Under the pieces are notes generated by a model, which saw only the letters and a list, made by a program, of their open reading frames with translations, was not told where the DNA came from and did not search any database. Below, piece after piece: positions 1 to 7,413 of a stretch of DNA of 26,219 bases. The DNA is from JBDRRP01 sp964446485 (GTDB taxonomy: Bacteria; Desulfobacterota; Desulfobacteria; Desulfobacterales; JBDRRP01). Each line of letters opens with the position of its first letter. Within the stretch, counting starts at the first letter, position 1. Position numbers and translations under genes: made by a program. The stretch lies in the NCBI GenBank assembly GCA_964446485.1, contig CAYUOU010000058.1:1-26219 (forward strand), written 5' to 3'.

Positions 1-214
1 ATTGCCTTGTAGGGGAGGGGTTTATCCCCTCCCGCCAACGGCCGGGCCGATCCGGAGGCATTGCCTTGTAGGGGAGGGGTTTATCCCCTCCCGCCAACAG
101 AGCCGGGCCGATCCGGCGGCGCTGCCTTGTGGGGGAGAGGTTTACCCCCTCCCGCCAACGGCCGGGCCGATCCGGCGGCGCTGCCTTGTAGGGGAGGGGT
201 TTATCCCCTCCCGC
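1..214. repeat. Tandem 59-61 bp hairpin repeat, about 3.6 units
   Basis: Units begin at 1, 60, 121 and 180; the last is cut off at about 214. Each unit opens with a TTGCCTTGTAGGGG-like or CTGCCTTGT-like stretch. It then carries a perfect or near-perfect 8-bp inverted repeat (GGGAGGGG, loop TTTAT, CCCCTCCC) and ends with GCCGGGCCGATCCGG. Unit 3 has several substitutions in the arms but still folds with one mismatch, which suggests selection for the hairpin. The block may begin before the window. It lies directly upstream of sucC with no T-tract, so a transcript-end or REP-like role is possible but not shown. The reading frame of sucC stays open through it, but that is not evidence of coding. 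Confidence 0.93.
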
Positions 215-253
215 AACCTTATCGCTGTTGAATCAACCAAAAGGGGAAGACGC

Positions 254-1420
254 GTGAAAATTCATGAGTACCAAGCCAAAGAGCTGTTTCGCAAGAACGG
301 CGTCGCCGTTCCTGACGGCGGTGTTGCCTTTACCGTCGAAGAAGCCACGGCGGTTGCCGAAAAACTGGGCAATTACCCAGTGGTGGTCAAGGCGCAGATC
401 CACGCCGGGGGCCGCGGCCTGGGCGGCGGCGTCAAGGTCGCTAAAACGCCTGCAGAATTCGACACCTATGTCAGCGGCATCTTGGGGATGAATCTGGTCA
501 CCAAACAGACCGGCCCCGGCGGCAAATTGGTCAAAAAACTGCTCATTGAGCAGGGGCTGAACATCGCCAAGGAACTCTATCTCAGCATCCTGCCGGACCG
601 TGCCACGGCAAAGATGATCATCATGGCCTCCGAAGCCGGCGGCATGGACATCGAAGATGTGGCCGCAAAGACCCCGGAGAAGATCATCAAGGTCTACGTG
701 GATCCCAACGTCGGCATTCAGGGCTACCACCTGCGGCAGGCGGCCTTCGGGCTCAACATGCCCAAAGAATGCATCAAGCCGTTTACCGTCCTGCTGAAAA
801 ACCTCTACAGCCTGGCCGTCGGTCACGACTGCTCGCTGGTGGAGATCAACCCGCTGATCATCACCGCCGAGAACGACGTCATCGCCTTGGACGGAAAGAT
901 GGATTTCGACGATAATGCCCTTTACCGCCATCCCGATGTGAAGGAATACCGCGACCTGGATGAAGAGGATCCCACTGAGGTGGAGGCCGGCAGCTACGGC
1001 TTGAACTACATCCATCTGGGTGAAGGCGGCAATGTGGGCAATATGGTCAACGGGGCCGGCCTGGCCATGGCCACCATGGACTGCATCAAGTACGCCGGCG
1101 GCAAGCCGGTCAACTTCCTCGATGTGGGCGGCGGCGCCAGTGCCGAGCAGATTGAAAACGGCTTTCGCATCCTGCAGAGCGATGACAACGTGAAGGCGAT
1201 CCTGATCAATATCTTCGGCGGTATCCTGCGTTGCGATCGCTTGGCCAACGGCGTCGTCCAGGCCGCTCAAAAGGTGGGGATGCGCGTGCCGGTGATCATT
1301 CGCATGGAAGGCACCAACCTATCAGAAGGGCGAAAGATCCTGGCGGCATCGGGTCTGGATCTGATCACCGCCAAAGACCTCAAGGATGCCGCCGCGAAAC
1401 TGACGGCAGCCATCCAGTAA
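254..1420 (+). CDS. sucC: Succinyl-CoA synthetase (ADP-forming), beta subunit
   Basis: With SucD this makes or cleaves succinyl-CoA with coupled ADP or GDP phosphorylation in the cytosolic TCA pathway. The protein is 388 residues, the usual family length. It opens MKIHEYQAKELF and continues with an ATP-grasp domain (K46, glycine-rich AGGRGLGGG at 51-59). VEINPL at 196-201 supplies the Mg ligand N199, and D213 lies in ALDGKMD. The C-terminal CoA-ligase domain carries NFLDVGGGAS (287-296) and INIFGGILRCD (318-328). I chose the GTG at 254 because it restores the exact family N-terminus and has AAGGGGA about 5 bases upstream. The open frame further upstream only translates the tandem repeats. sucD follows after 41 bp, almost certainly in the same operon. 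The choice of ADP or GDP cannot be read from the sequence. Confidence 0.97.
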   Translation: MKIHEYQAKELFRKNGVAVPDGGVAFTVEEATAVAEKLGNYPVVVKAQIHAGGRGLGGGVKVAKTPAEFDTYVSGILGMNLVTKQTGPGGKLVKKLLIEQGLNIAKELYLSILPDRATAKMIIMASEAGGMDIEDVAAKTPEKIIKVYVDPNVGIQGYHLRQAAFGLNMPKECIKPFTVLLKNLYSLAVGHDCSLVEINPLIITAENDVIALDGKMDFDDNALYRHPDVKEYRDLDEEDPTEVEAGSYGLNYIHLGEGGNVGNMVNGAGLAMATMDCIKYAGGKPVNFLDVGGGASAEQIENGFRILQSDDNVKAILINIFGGILRCDRLANGVVQAAQKVGMRVPVIIRMEGTNLSEGRKILAASGLDLITAKDLKDAAAKLTAAIQ

Positions 1421-1461
1421 CCAAAAGCTAACGGAACCGCCAAACGAGCGAGGATTGAATC

Positions 1462-2331
1462 GTGAGCATACTAGTCAACAAAGAGACCCAGTTGTTGGTG
1501 CAGGGCATAACGGGGAAAGAAGGCCAGTTCCACACGCGTGCCTGCGTCGAATACGGCACCCAGGTCGTTGCCGGCGTGACCCCCGGCAAGGGCGGCCAGC
1601 AGATGGACGACATCCCCGTATTCAACACGGTGGGCGATGCCGTTAAAACCACCGGCGCCAACGCCAGTATGATTTTCGTCCCACCCCCCTTTGCCGCCGA
1701 CGCCATCATGGAAGCGGCCGATGCCCTGGTGCCCCTGATTGTCTGTATCACCGAAGGCATTCCCGTGATGGACATGATGCGCGTGAAGAATTACCTCAAA
1801 GACAAACCGGTGCGCCTCATCGGCCCCAACTGTCCCGGGATTATCACACCCGGTGAGTGCAAGATCGGCATCATGCCCGGAGTGATTCACAAGCCCGGCC
1901 GGATCGGCGTTGTCTCCCGCTCGGGGACCCTGACCTATGAGGCTGTGCATGCCCTGACGCAGACGGATCTGGGCCAGACCACCTGCATCGGCATCGGGGG
2001 AGACCCTGTCAACGGCACCAATTTCATCGACTGCCTGGAGCGTTTTCAGGCAGACGATGCGACCGGGGGCATTGTCATGATCGGCGAGATTGGCGGCGAC
2101 GCCGAAGAGAACGCCGCTGAGTTCATCAAGGCCAACGTCACCAAGCCGGTGGTCGGTTTCATCGCCGGTCTGACGGCACCGCCCGGACGGCGCATGGGCC
2201 ATGCCGGCGCCATTATCAGCGGCAGCAGCGGTACCGGCCAGAGCAAAGTCGCAGCCATGAAGGCCAACGGCATCAACGTGTGCGAGAACCTAGCCTATCT
2301 GAGCGACGTCTGTGCAGAAACCTTCAAATGA
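1462..2331 (+). CDS. sucD: Succinyl-CoA synthetase, alpha subunit
   Basis: This is the CoA-binding and phosphohistidine subunit that pairs with SucC. Its 289 residues match the family. The N-terminal Rossmann CoA-binding part includes QGITGKEG (14-21) and VPPPFAADAI (73-82), followed by IGPNCPGIITPGECKIGI (120-137). The active-site loop GRRMGHAGAI places the phosphorylated histidine at H247. The start is GTG at 1462, preceded by GCGAGGA with about 8 bases of spacing. Only 41 bp separate it from sucC, with no terminator between. Two hairpins follow its stop codon, so the sucCD transcript probably ends before hypA. Nothing is missing or unusual in the protein. Confidence 0.97.
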   Translation: MSILVNKETQLLVQGITGKEGQFHTRACVEYGTQVVAGVTPGKGGQQMDDIPVFNTVGDAVKTTGANASMIFVPPPFAADAIMEAADALVPLIVCITEGIPVMDMMRVKNYLKDKPVRLIGPNCPGIITPGECKIGIMPGVIHKPGRIGVVSRSGTLTYEAVHALTQTDLGQTTCIGIGGDPVNGTNFIDCLERFQADDATGGIVMIGEIGGDAEENAAEFIKANVTKPVVGFIAGLTAPPGRRMGHAGAIISGSSGTGQSKVAAMKANGINVCENLAYLSDVCAETFK

Positions 2332-2332
2332 C

Positions 2333-2358
2333 AAATTCGCCGAACAGCCGGCGAATTT
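2333..2358 (+). terminator. Hairpin directly after sucD
   Basis: A perfect 10-bp stem (AAATTCGCCG / CGGCGAATTT) with a 6-base loop starts one base after the sucD stop. There is no long T-run; the 3' side reads TTTATGTAAA. A transcript end or mRNA-stabilising hairpin is plausible. Confidence 0.5.
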
Positions 2359-2369
2359 ATGTAAAAATG

Positions 2370-2402
2370 CAAAGGCGGTTCGCGGGATGCGGGCCGCCTT
2401 TG
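2370..2402 (+). terminator. Second hairpin after sucD
   Basis: A 9-bp perfect stem (CAAAGGCGG / CCGCCTTTG) with a 15-base loop sits 12 bases after the first hairpin and ends in TTTGG. The A-rich left side and TTT on the right give it the general form of a weak intrinsic terminator separating sucCD from hypAB. Confidence 0.45.
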
Positions 2403-2461
2403 GTATTCGTGAGGCCGTGTGCCTTGCCTTCGCAGCGGGATTCCATTAAGGAGCATCCATT

Positions 2462-2818
2462 ATGCACGAGATGGGCATTGCACTGGAAATCATCGACATC
2501 GTGCGGGCGTCCATACCGGCCGATATGCCCGATGCCGTGGTGGCCCGGGTCAACCTCAAGGTGGGCAAGCTGTCGGCCATCGTGCCGGAGAGCCTTCGGT
2601 TCTGTTTTGAGATAGCTGCCAAGGAGACGCAGATTGCCGGCGCGGTGCTTCACATCGAAGCGGTGCCGGTGACCGCCCGGTGCGAGGCCTGCCAGCGGGA
2701 GTGGGAGATCACCGAGCCGGTGTTTTCCTGCGAGGCCTGCGGCAGCGGCAAGGTCAAACTGCTCTCGGGCAAGGAGCTGGACATCGTATCCATTGAACTT
2801 TCCCAGGAGGACGACTGA
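2462..2818 (+). CDS. hypA: Hydrogenase/urease nickel incorporation protein HypA
   Basis: This cytosolic metallochaperone binds Ni(II) through its N-terminal Met and H2 and hands it, with HypB, to the large subunit of [NiFe]-hydrogenase. The 118 residues are the normal size. The start MHEMGIALEI is diagnostic, and the zinc site is two CxxC pairs at C74/C77 and C90/C93. TAAGGAG lies 8 bases before the ATG. hypB begins one base after the stop, so the two are translationally coupled. No hypCDEF and no hydrogenase structural genes are within the window, so the target enzyme is encoded elsewhere. Confidence 0.96.
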   Translation: MHEMGIALEIIDIVRASIPADMPDAVVARVNLKVGKLSAIVPESLRFCFEIAAKETQIAGAVLHIEAVPVTARCEACQREWEITEPVFSCEACGSGKVKLLSGKELDIVSIELSQEDD

Positions 2819-2819
2819 G

Positions 2820-3626
2820 ATGCTTAACCCCGATTCACCGCTGCGTATCTTCTACCACAAGGGGCACTCCCATGGCGGCGGCAGTTATCACGGACACGAT
2901 CACGATCATCAGCACAAACATGATCACGAGCACGATCATTCGGGGGCTCGAACCCGCGAGGTCAAAGTGGTACGCAACGTCCTTGACGCCAACAACCAGA
3001 TGGCCGCCCAGTTGAGGAAAAAATTCGCCGACAGCGGGGTGTTTGCGATCAATGTCATGAGCTCGCCGGGATCCGGAAAAACCACCACTCTGATCCGGGT
3101 GTTGAAAACCCTCATGCCGGCGCTGCGCTGCGGTGTCATCGTGGGCGACATCTGCTCCACCCACGATGCGGACAAGCTCTCACAGAGCGGCGCCCCGGTC
3201 ATCCAGATCAACACCGACGCCTTCGGCGGCGATTGCCACCTGGCCGCCCATGTCATCGACACCGCCGTGGCGGGCATGGATCTCGACGCGCTCGACCTTT
3301 TAGTGGTGGAGAATATCGGCAACCTGGTCTGCCCCGCGGAGTTCGACATCGGCGAAGACCTTCGCCTGGTCATGTTGAGCGTTACCGAAGGCGAAGACAA
3401 GCCCATCAAGTACCCCCTCATGTTCCGGGTCTGCGAGGCGGCGCTCATCAATAAGATCGATCTGCTCCCCTATCTCGATCTCGACCTGGACATGGTTAAA
3501 GAAGCGATCCACCAGATTCACCCGGACATTCCCCTGTTTCCCATCTCCGCCAAGACCGGGGAGGGGCTCGACCGCTTCTGCGACTGGCTGGCGGCCAAGG
3601 TGTGTGCGAAGACGGCGTCGCCCTGA
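2820..3626 (+). CDS. hypB: Hydrogenase nickel incorporation GTPase HypB
   Basis: This SIMIBI-class GTPase drives Ni delivery during [NiFe]-hydrogenase maturation. The predicted 268 residues begin with a histidine-rich segment (about 13-40, many HD, HG and HK pairs), which in other HypB proteins stores nickel. The G domain has the P-loop SPGSGKTT (82-89), the Ni/Zn site C139-H140 in GGDCHLA, C171 in NLVCPAEF, and the base-specificity motif NKID (211-214). I chose the ATG at 2820 because AGGAGG lies 9 bases upstream, one base after the hypA stop. A TTG at 2793 would extend the frame back into hypA without a better ribosome site. An extra Cys and His in GDICSTHDA (109-117) replace residues usually not metal-binding there. 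Confidence 0.96.
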   Translation: MLNPDSPLRIFYHKGHSHGGGSYHGHDHDHQHKHDHEHDHSGARTREVKVVRNVLDANNQMAAQLRKKFADSGVFAINVMSSPGSGKTTTLIRVLKTLMPALRCGVIVGDICSTHDADKLSQSGAPVIQINTDAFGGDCHLAAHVIDTAVAGMDLDALDLLVVENIGNLVCPAEFDIGEDLRLVMLSVTEGEDKPIKYPLMFRVCEAALINKIDLLPYLDLDLDMVKEAIHQIHPDIPLFPISAKTGEGLDRFCDWLAAKVCAKTASP

Positions 3627-3763
3627 AAATGCCGGTTTCGGGCGGGGCATCCTTCCCGGGGCGAGCGCTTTGCCAGCGTACAAGCTGTGGCGCTGCTAGG
3701 CGACGCCAACACCCCAAACCCTCTCGCAGTCAATGTTTTTCCTGAGGGCGCGCTATCCCCCTT

Positions 3764-3814
3764 CACAAATATTCAGTAGATATTGTGTTGACATCGTAAA
3801 TTTTACAGCATAAT
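3764..3814 (+). promoter_or_regulatory. Near-consensus promoter with abutting dyad, for the ATPase gene
   Basis: A consensus -35 TTGACA (3788-3793) is followed 15 bases later by CATAAT (3809-3814). With 17-base spacing the alternative -10 is TAATAA (3811-3816). Either places the transcription start at about 3821-3823, right at the ATG at 3824. An imperfect dyad, CACAAATAT (3764-3772) and ATATTGTG (3780-3787), touches the -35 box and could be an operator. The whole stretch is markedly more AT-rich than its surroundings. Confidence 0.55.
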
Positions 3815-3823
3815 AATGGGCTT

Positions 3824-5092
3824 ATGTTGGAAGATCTTTATATTCACCGACAGCTGACAGCGCACTTGCCGGATCCCGCCGCTCATCGTGTCGTTGTGTT
3901 GACCGGTGCTCGGCAGACCGGTAAAACCACGCTCTCCAAGCGGGTGTTCCCGGGGCTGCGCTATATCAATCTCGATGCTCCGGAGAACCGTGATATGTTG
4001 CGGGGAACCGGTTCGGCAGGCTGGGCCAAAACGGTGGGCAATGCCGTAATCGATGAGGCTCAAAAAGAGCCGACCGTTTTTGAAAAGGTCAAGTATGCTT
4101 TTGACGAGAAGTCGGTTTCCTTTACCGTGCTGACCGGTTCGAGCCAAATACTGTTGCTGAAAAACATTCGTGAATCTTTGGCCGGCCGGGCATTTTTTTA
4201 TGAGCTCTGGCCGCTGATGCAAAGTGAGCTGCTTGGCCGCCATCTGTCTCCGCAGTCCGGACCCCCGCTGCTGCACCACCTCATATCTGCGCCGCAAGTC
4301 GGCACACTCCTTTCTTCGATGCCAAGCCTGCTGATAGAAGCAGAGGATTATCCCAGCAGAGATGCAGAGGCGCACATGCTGGCATGGGGCGGTATGCCGG
4401 CGCTGCTCGAACTCTCAGAAGCGGACCGCTGGCAGTGGCTGAAAAACTATGGTCATACTTACCTGGAACGCGATTTGCTGGATCTGTCGCGGATGGATGA
4501 TCTGGCGCCTTTTCGCAAGTTCCAGAAACTTTCCGCTCTGCGCTCCGCGATGCTGCTGAATTATTCAGAGCTCGCCCGGGATGCCGCTATCGGCGTTGAC
4601 ACGGCACGCCGTTATCTCGAATATTTGCGCATATCTTATCAAACCGTTTTATTGCAGCCCTACTTCCGCAACCTGACCAGTTCGGTGGTCAAGACGCCAA
4701 AGCTATATTGGACCGATATCGGCATCTGGCGGCAATTGACCGGATTCCGGGGTGATGTTTCAGGCCAACTTTACGAGAACATGGTGGTTTCCGAGGTGAT
4801 AAAATGGGTGCGAACGGCTCAGAGCGAAGTCGAGGTGTATTACTACCGGACGCGATCCGGATTGGAGGTCGATCTGCTATTGGAGAATGATCAGGGCGTG
4901 ATCGGGGTGGAGATCAAGTCCCGACCCACAATCGCAGACCGGGACACCAGTCCGCTCAAAGCCGTCGCCGAAGCCCTGGGTCCCCGCTGGCGAGGGGGGC
5001 TGGTCATTTACTCCGGTGGAAGGATCGAACGCGTGGCAGAACCGGATATTTGGGCAGTACCCAGCCGCCGTCTGTTTCAACAACAGCGCTGA
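3824..5092 (+). CDS. AAA_14/DUF4143-family ATPase
   Basis: This is a 422-residue protein of the widespread two-domain family with an N-terminal AAA-type ATPase and a C-terminal DUF4143. Visible landmarks are Walker A GARQTGKTT (28-36), Walker B-like VIDEAQK (75-81), the TGSSQ sensor stretch (104-108) and the conserved SLAGRAFFYEL (118-128). Near the C-terminus, YYYRTRSGLEVDLLLE followed by GVIGVEIKSR resembles a PD-(D/E)xK nuclease-like core (E, D, ExK), as noted for this family. The biological role of the family is not established; members are scattered and often strain-specific. It has its own strong promoter, no visible Shine-Dalgarno sequence and probably a leaderless message. It sits alone between hypB and the convergent nifS, with somewhat more A/T-rich codons than its neighbours, consistent with independent acquisition. 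Confidence 0.9.
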   Translation: MLEDLYIHRQLTAHLPDPAAHRVVVLTGARQTGKTTLSKRVFPGLRYINLDAPENRDMLRGTGSAGWAKTVGNAVIDEAQKEPTVFEKVKYAFDEKSVSFTVLTGSSQILLLKNIRESLAGRAFFYELWPLMQSELLGRHLSPQSGPPLLHHLISAPQVGTLLSSMPSLLIEAEDYPSRDAEAHMLAWGGMPALLELSEADRWQWLKNYGHTYLERDLLDLSRMDDLAPFRKFQKLSALRSAMLLNYSELARDAAIGVDTARRYLEYLRISYQTVLLQPYFRNLTSSVVKTPKLYWTDIGIWRQLTGFRGDVSGQLYENMVVSEVIKWVRTAQSEVEVYYYRTRSGLEVDLLLENDQGVIGVEIKSRPTIADRDTSPLKAVAEALGPRWRGGLVIYSGGRIERVAEPDIWAVPSRRLFQQQR

Positions 5093-5158
5093 ACGCCGTA
5101 TAGATCCAGATCAGCGCCAATCCCCGCTGCAGCGATTTTCTGTCAACACACACATCGT

Positions 5159-5185
5159 GGCCGGAGCCGTTTTTCGGCTGCGGCC
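5159..5185. terminator. Hairpin between convergent ATPase gene and nifS
   Basis: GGCCGGAGCCG and CGGCTGCGGCC pair over 11 positions with one mismatch around a TTTTT loop. It lies between the 3' ends of two convergent genes. Neither side has a T-tract, so a terminator function is tentative. Confidence 0.35.
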
Positions 5186-5196
5186 CTGATGGTTAA

Positions 5197-6369
5197 TTAG
5201 TGGCAGGTTTTCCCGTCTTTCCAGAAGGGGGAGAGCTGACGCAGGCGTTCGATGATGGGTGGGAGTTTTTCGAGAACGACGTCGATTTCTTCTTCCGTGT
5301 TGTAAATGCTCAGGCTGAATCGGATGGATCCGTGGGCGGAAGTATAAGGCACCCCCATGGCGCGCAGGACGTGGGAAGGCTCCAATGAGCCGGAAGTGCA
5401 CGCCGAGCCCGATGAGGCGCAGATGCCGAACTCGTCCATCATGAGGAGAATGGCCTCACCTTCAACGCTGTCAAAACCGATGCTGGTGGTGTTGGGGAGC
5501 CTGTTCTCGGTATCACCGTTCACCGCCGCGCAGGGAACCGTTTCCAGAAGGCCATTTTCGAGCTTGTCTCGAAGCGCCTTCACGCGGGTGTTTTCTTCGT
5601 CCATCTTATCCGCCACGAATTCGGCGGCCCTTCCCAGGGCGATGATGGACGCCGTGTTTTCAGTACCACCGCGCCGGCCGTGTTCCTGGTGACCGCCGAT
5701 CATAAACGGGGCGAATTTGGTGCCCTTTCTGACGTAAAGGGCGCCGATGCCTTTGGGTGCATGGAGCTTGTGTCCGGAGAGGGCCAGCATGCTCACCGGT
5801 GTCTTCTTGACGTCGATGGGCACTTTTCCGACGGCCTGAACCGCGTCGGTGTGAAAAGCAATGCCACGCCCGGTAACCTCCGCCGCCAACTCGTCGATGG
5901 GAAAGATGACACCGGTCTCGTTGTTGGCCCACATGACGCTCACCACCGCCGTATCCTCTGACAGGTGGTCTATAAGGTAGTCCACGTCCAGTCGGCCCTG
6001 GTGGTCCACCGGGACGGAGGTCACCCGGTAGCCTTTTTTGCTGAGGTGCTCACCGAGGTTTTTTACCGCCGGATGCTCTACCCGGGTCGTGATCATGTGC
6101 TTTCGCTGAGGATTGGCTTCAATGGCGGCCCGGATGGCCGTGCTGTCGCTCTCGGTGCCACAGCTGGTGAAAACGATTTCATCCGGCGCTGCGTTGATAA
6201 GCGCGGCGACCTTGGCCCGGGCCTCGGAGATATGGCGGCCCACCTGCCCACCGAAGCGGTGCATGCTCGAGGGGTTGCCGTAGTGGCCGGTCAGAAACGG
6301 CATCATCGCATCGATCACTTCCGGTGCGATTTGGGTGGTCGCGTTGTTGTCCAGATAAATGACATCCAT
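5197..6369 (-). CDS. nifS: Cysteine desulfurase NifS
   Basis: This PLP enzyme strips sulfur from cysteine and delivers it as a persulfide to the NifU scaffold for Fe-S cluster assembly. The 390 residues begin MDVIYLDNNATT, a NifS/IscS signature. SGHKLHAPKG carries the PLP lysine K201, HTDAVQAVGK (173-182) lines the cofactor, and the mobile loop ASSGSACTSG places the catalytic cysteine at C324. These positions match the NifS branch more closely than IscS. The ATG at 6369 shares one base with the nifU stop (TGATG) and has GGAGG about 7 bases upstream, so translation is coupled to nifU. No nitrogenase genes are near; in anaerobes this pair often serves general Fe-S assembly. Confidence 0.96.
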   Translation of the reverse strand: MDVIYLDNNATTQIAPEVIDAMMPFLTGHYGNPSSMHRFGGQVGRHISEARAKVAALINAAPDEIVFTSCGTESDSTAIRAAIEANPQRKHMITTRVEHPAVKNLGEHLSKKGYRVTSVPVDHQGRLDVDYLIDHLSEDTAVVSVMWANNETGVIFPIDELAAEVTGRGIAFHTDAVQAVGKVPIDVKKTPVSMLALSGHKLHAPKGIGALYVRKGTKFAPFMIGGHQEHGRRGGTENTASIIALGRAAEFVADKMDEENTRVKALRDKLENGLLETVPCAAVNGDTENRLPNTTSIGFDSVEGEAILLMMDEFGICASSGSACTSGSLEPSHVLRAMGVPYTSAHGSIRFSLSIYNTEEEIDVVLEKLPPIIERLRQLSPFWKDGKTCH

Positions 6370-7196
6370 CAGCGTACCTCCTCGACGATCAATTCCGGGG
6401 TCACCAACTCCCTCAACTTGCTTTCGACGTAATTTTTGAGCGTAATCTGGGATTTCTGGCAGGTGGCACAGGAGCCGCGCATACGGACAAACACCCGGTG
6501 GCCGTCCACGTCCACAAGCTCGATATCACCACCATCTTTTTTCAGACCGGGCTTGATTTCCCGATCCAGGGTTTCTTCGATGAGCCGAATCTTCTGGATG
6601 TTGGTGAGCCGCGGGGTAACCTTGATCTCGATGGGTTTGAGGCCGGTATATTTATCGATGATTTCCTGGATCCGGTCGTGGCAGTTGCCGCACCCGCCGC
6701 CGGCTTTCACGTAATCGGTGACATCTTCGATGGTTTTCAGGTGATTCTCGGTGACGGCGCGCTGGATCTCAACATCGGTGACGCCAAAGCACTCACAAAC
6801 GATTTCCCCCTCGATCTTTTTTTCTTTTTCTCCGAGGTAGCATGAGATGGCCTTTTCCAGGGCATCCCGTCCCATGACCGAGCAATGCATTTTTTCCTTG
6901 GGCAGCCCGCCGAGGAAGTCGGCAATGTGCTCGTTGGTGATGTCCTTGGCCTCGTCAAGGGTCTTCCCTTTAAGCATTTCCGTCAGCGCGGACGAGGACG
7001 CGATGGCGCTGGCACATCCAAAAGTCTGAAACTTCGCATCCACGATGCGTTTGGTATCGTCGAGTTTCAGGTACAGGGTGAGCGCATCTCCGCAGGCCAG
7101 CGATCCGACTTCGCCCACGGCATCGGCGTTCTCGATCACCCCGACATTTCGTGGATTCAGAAAATGTTCCTTGGTTTTATCCGTGTACTCCCACAT
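6369..7196 (-). CDS. nifU: Fe-S cluster assembly scaffold NifU, full three-module form
   Basis: This cytosolic scaffold builds Fe-S clusters with sulfur from NifS. The 275 residues contain all three modules. The IscU-like part (1-125) has C35, C61 and C105. The central [2Fe-2S] Bfd-like part has C134 and C136 in VCECFG plus C169 and C172 in GGCGNC. The C-terminal Nfu domain has C243 and C246 in GSCATCQ. The family N-terminus MWEYTDK fixes the start at 7196, supported by GGAGGA just upstream. An open frame 21 codons longer has no family match and no ribosome site. nifU and nifS form a two-gene minus-strand operon with a one-base overlap. Confidence 0.96.
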   Translation of the reverse strand: MWEYTDKTKEHFLNPRNVGVIENADAVGEVGSLACGDALTLYLKLDDTKRIVDAKFQTFGCASAIASSSALTEMLKGKTLDEAKDITNEHIADFLGGLPKEKMHCSVMGRDALEKAISCYLGEKEKKIEGEIVCECFGVTDVEIQRAVTENHLKTIEDVTDYVKAGGGCGNCHDRIQEIIDKYTGLKPIEIKVTPRLTNIQKIRLIEETLDREIKPGLKKDGGDIELVDVDGHRVFVRMRGSCATCQKSQITLKNYVESKLRELVTPELIVEEVR

Positions 7197-7257
7197 AGCT
7201 TCCTCCCATAAAACAGTTGGTTCGCTAACCACCACCTTGAGCATACAGTGCATTGTC

Positions 7258-7284
7258 ACTATATTGGGCGTGGCGCCGGATCAA
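7258..7284 (-). promoter_or_regulatory. Possible nifUS promoter
   Basis: On the minus strand TTGATC (7284-7279) is followed after 15 bases by TATAGT (7263-7258), which matches the -10 consensus in five of six positions. It would give a leader of roughly 55 bases before nifU. A 12-bp perfect dyad, GGTTnGCnAACC (7219-7230), lies inside that leader and could be an operator. The spacing is short, so confidence is low. Confidence 0.3.
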
Positions 7285-7337
7285 CGTGCGTTCCGGGCGC
7301 CGGGCTAACCATAATCACGATCCGTTAAAAGAAAAGG

Positions 7338-7391
7338 CATCTGCCGGCGATCACAATTCGGGTGCACGCCCTCCGCAGATGAGCGTGCACC
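7338..7391 (+). promoter_or_regulatory. Two interlocking inverted repeats upstream of the Memo gene
   Basis: CATCTGC (7338-7344) pairs with GCAGATG (7375-7381). GGTGCACGC (7361-7369) pairs perfectly with GCGTGCACC (7383-7391). The arms interleave, so the two hairpins exclude each other or form a pseudoknot. The second ends seven bases before the ribosome site of the next gene. No T-tract is present. Confidence 0.35.
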
Positions 7392-7413
7392 GCCGGTGGA
7401 GGAAAGGTTTCCG

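Noticed and set aside
1..214. CRISPR array
   Set aside because: Whole 59-61 bp units are repeated; there are no unique spacers between short constant repeats.
2..253. N-terminal extension of SucC through the repeats
   Set aside because: The open frame translates the tandem repeat; the family N-terminus begins exactly at the GTG at 254.
2793..2819. TTG start for hypB inside hypA
   Set aside because: The ATG at 2820 has AGGAGG at good spacing and gives a normal HypB start.
6369..7196. Nitrogen-fixation cluster
   Set aside because: Only nifU and nifS are present; no nifHDK, nifB or nifV nearby. In anaerobes this pair commonly serves general Fe-S assembly.
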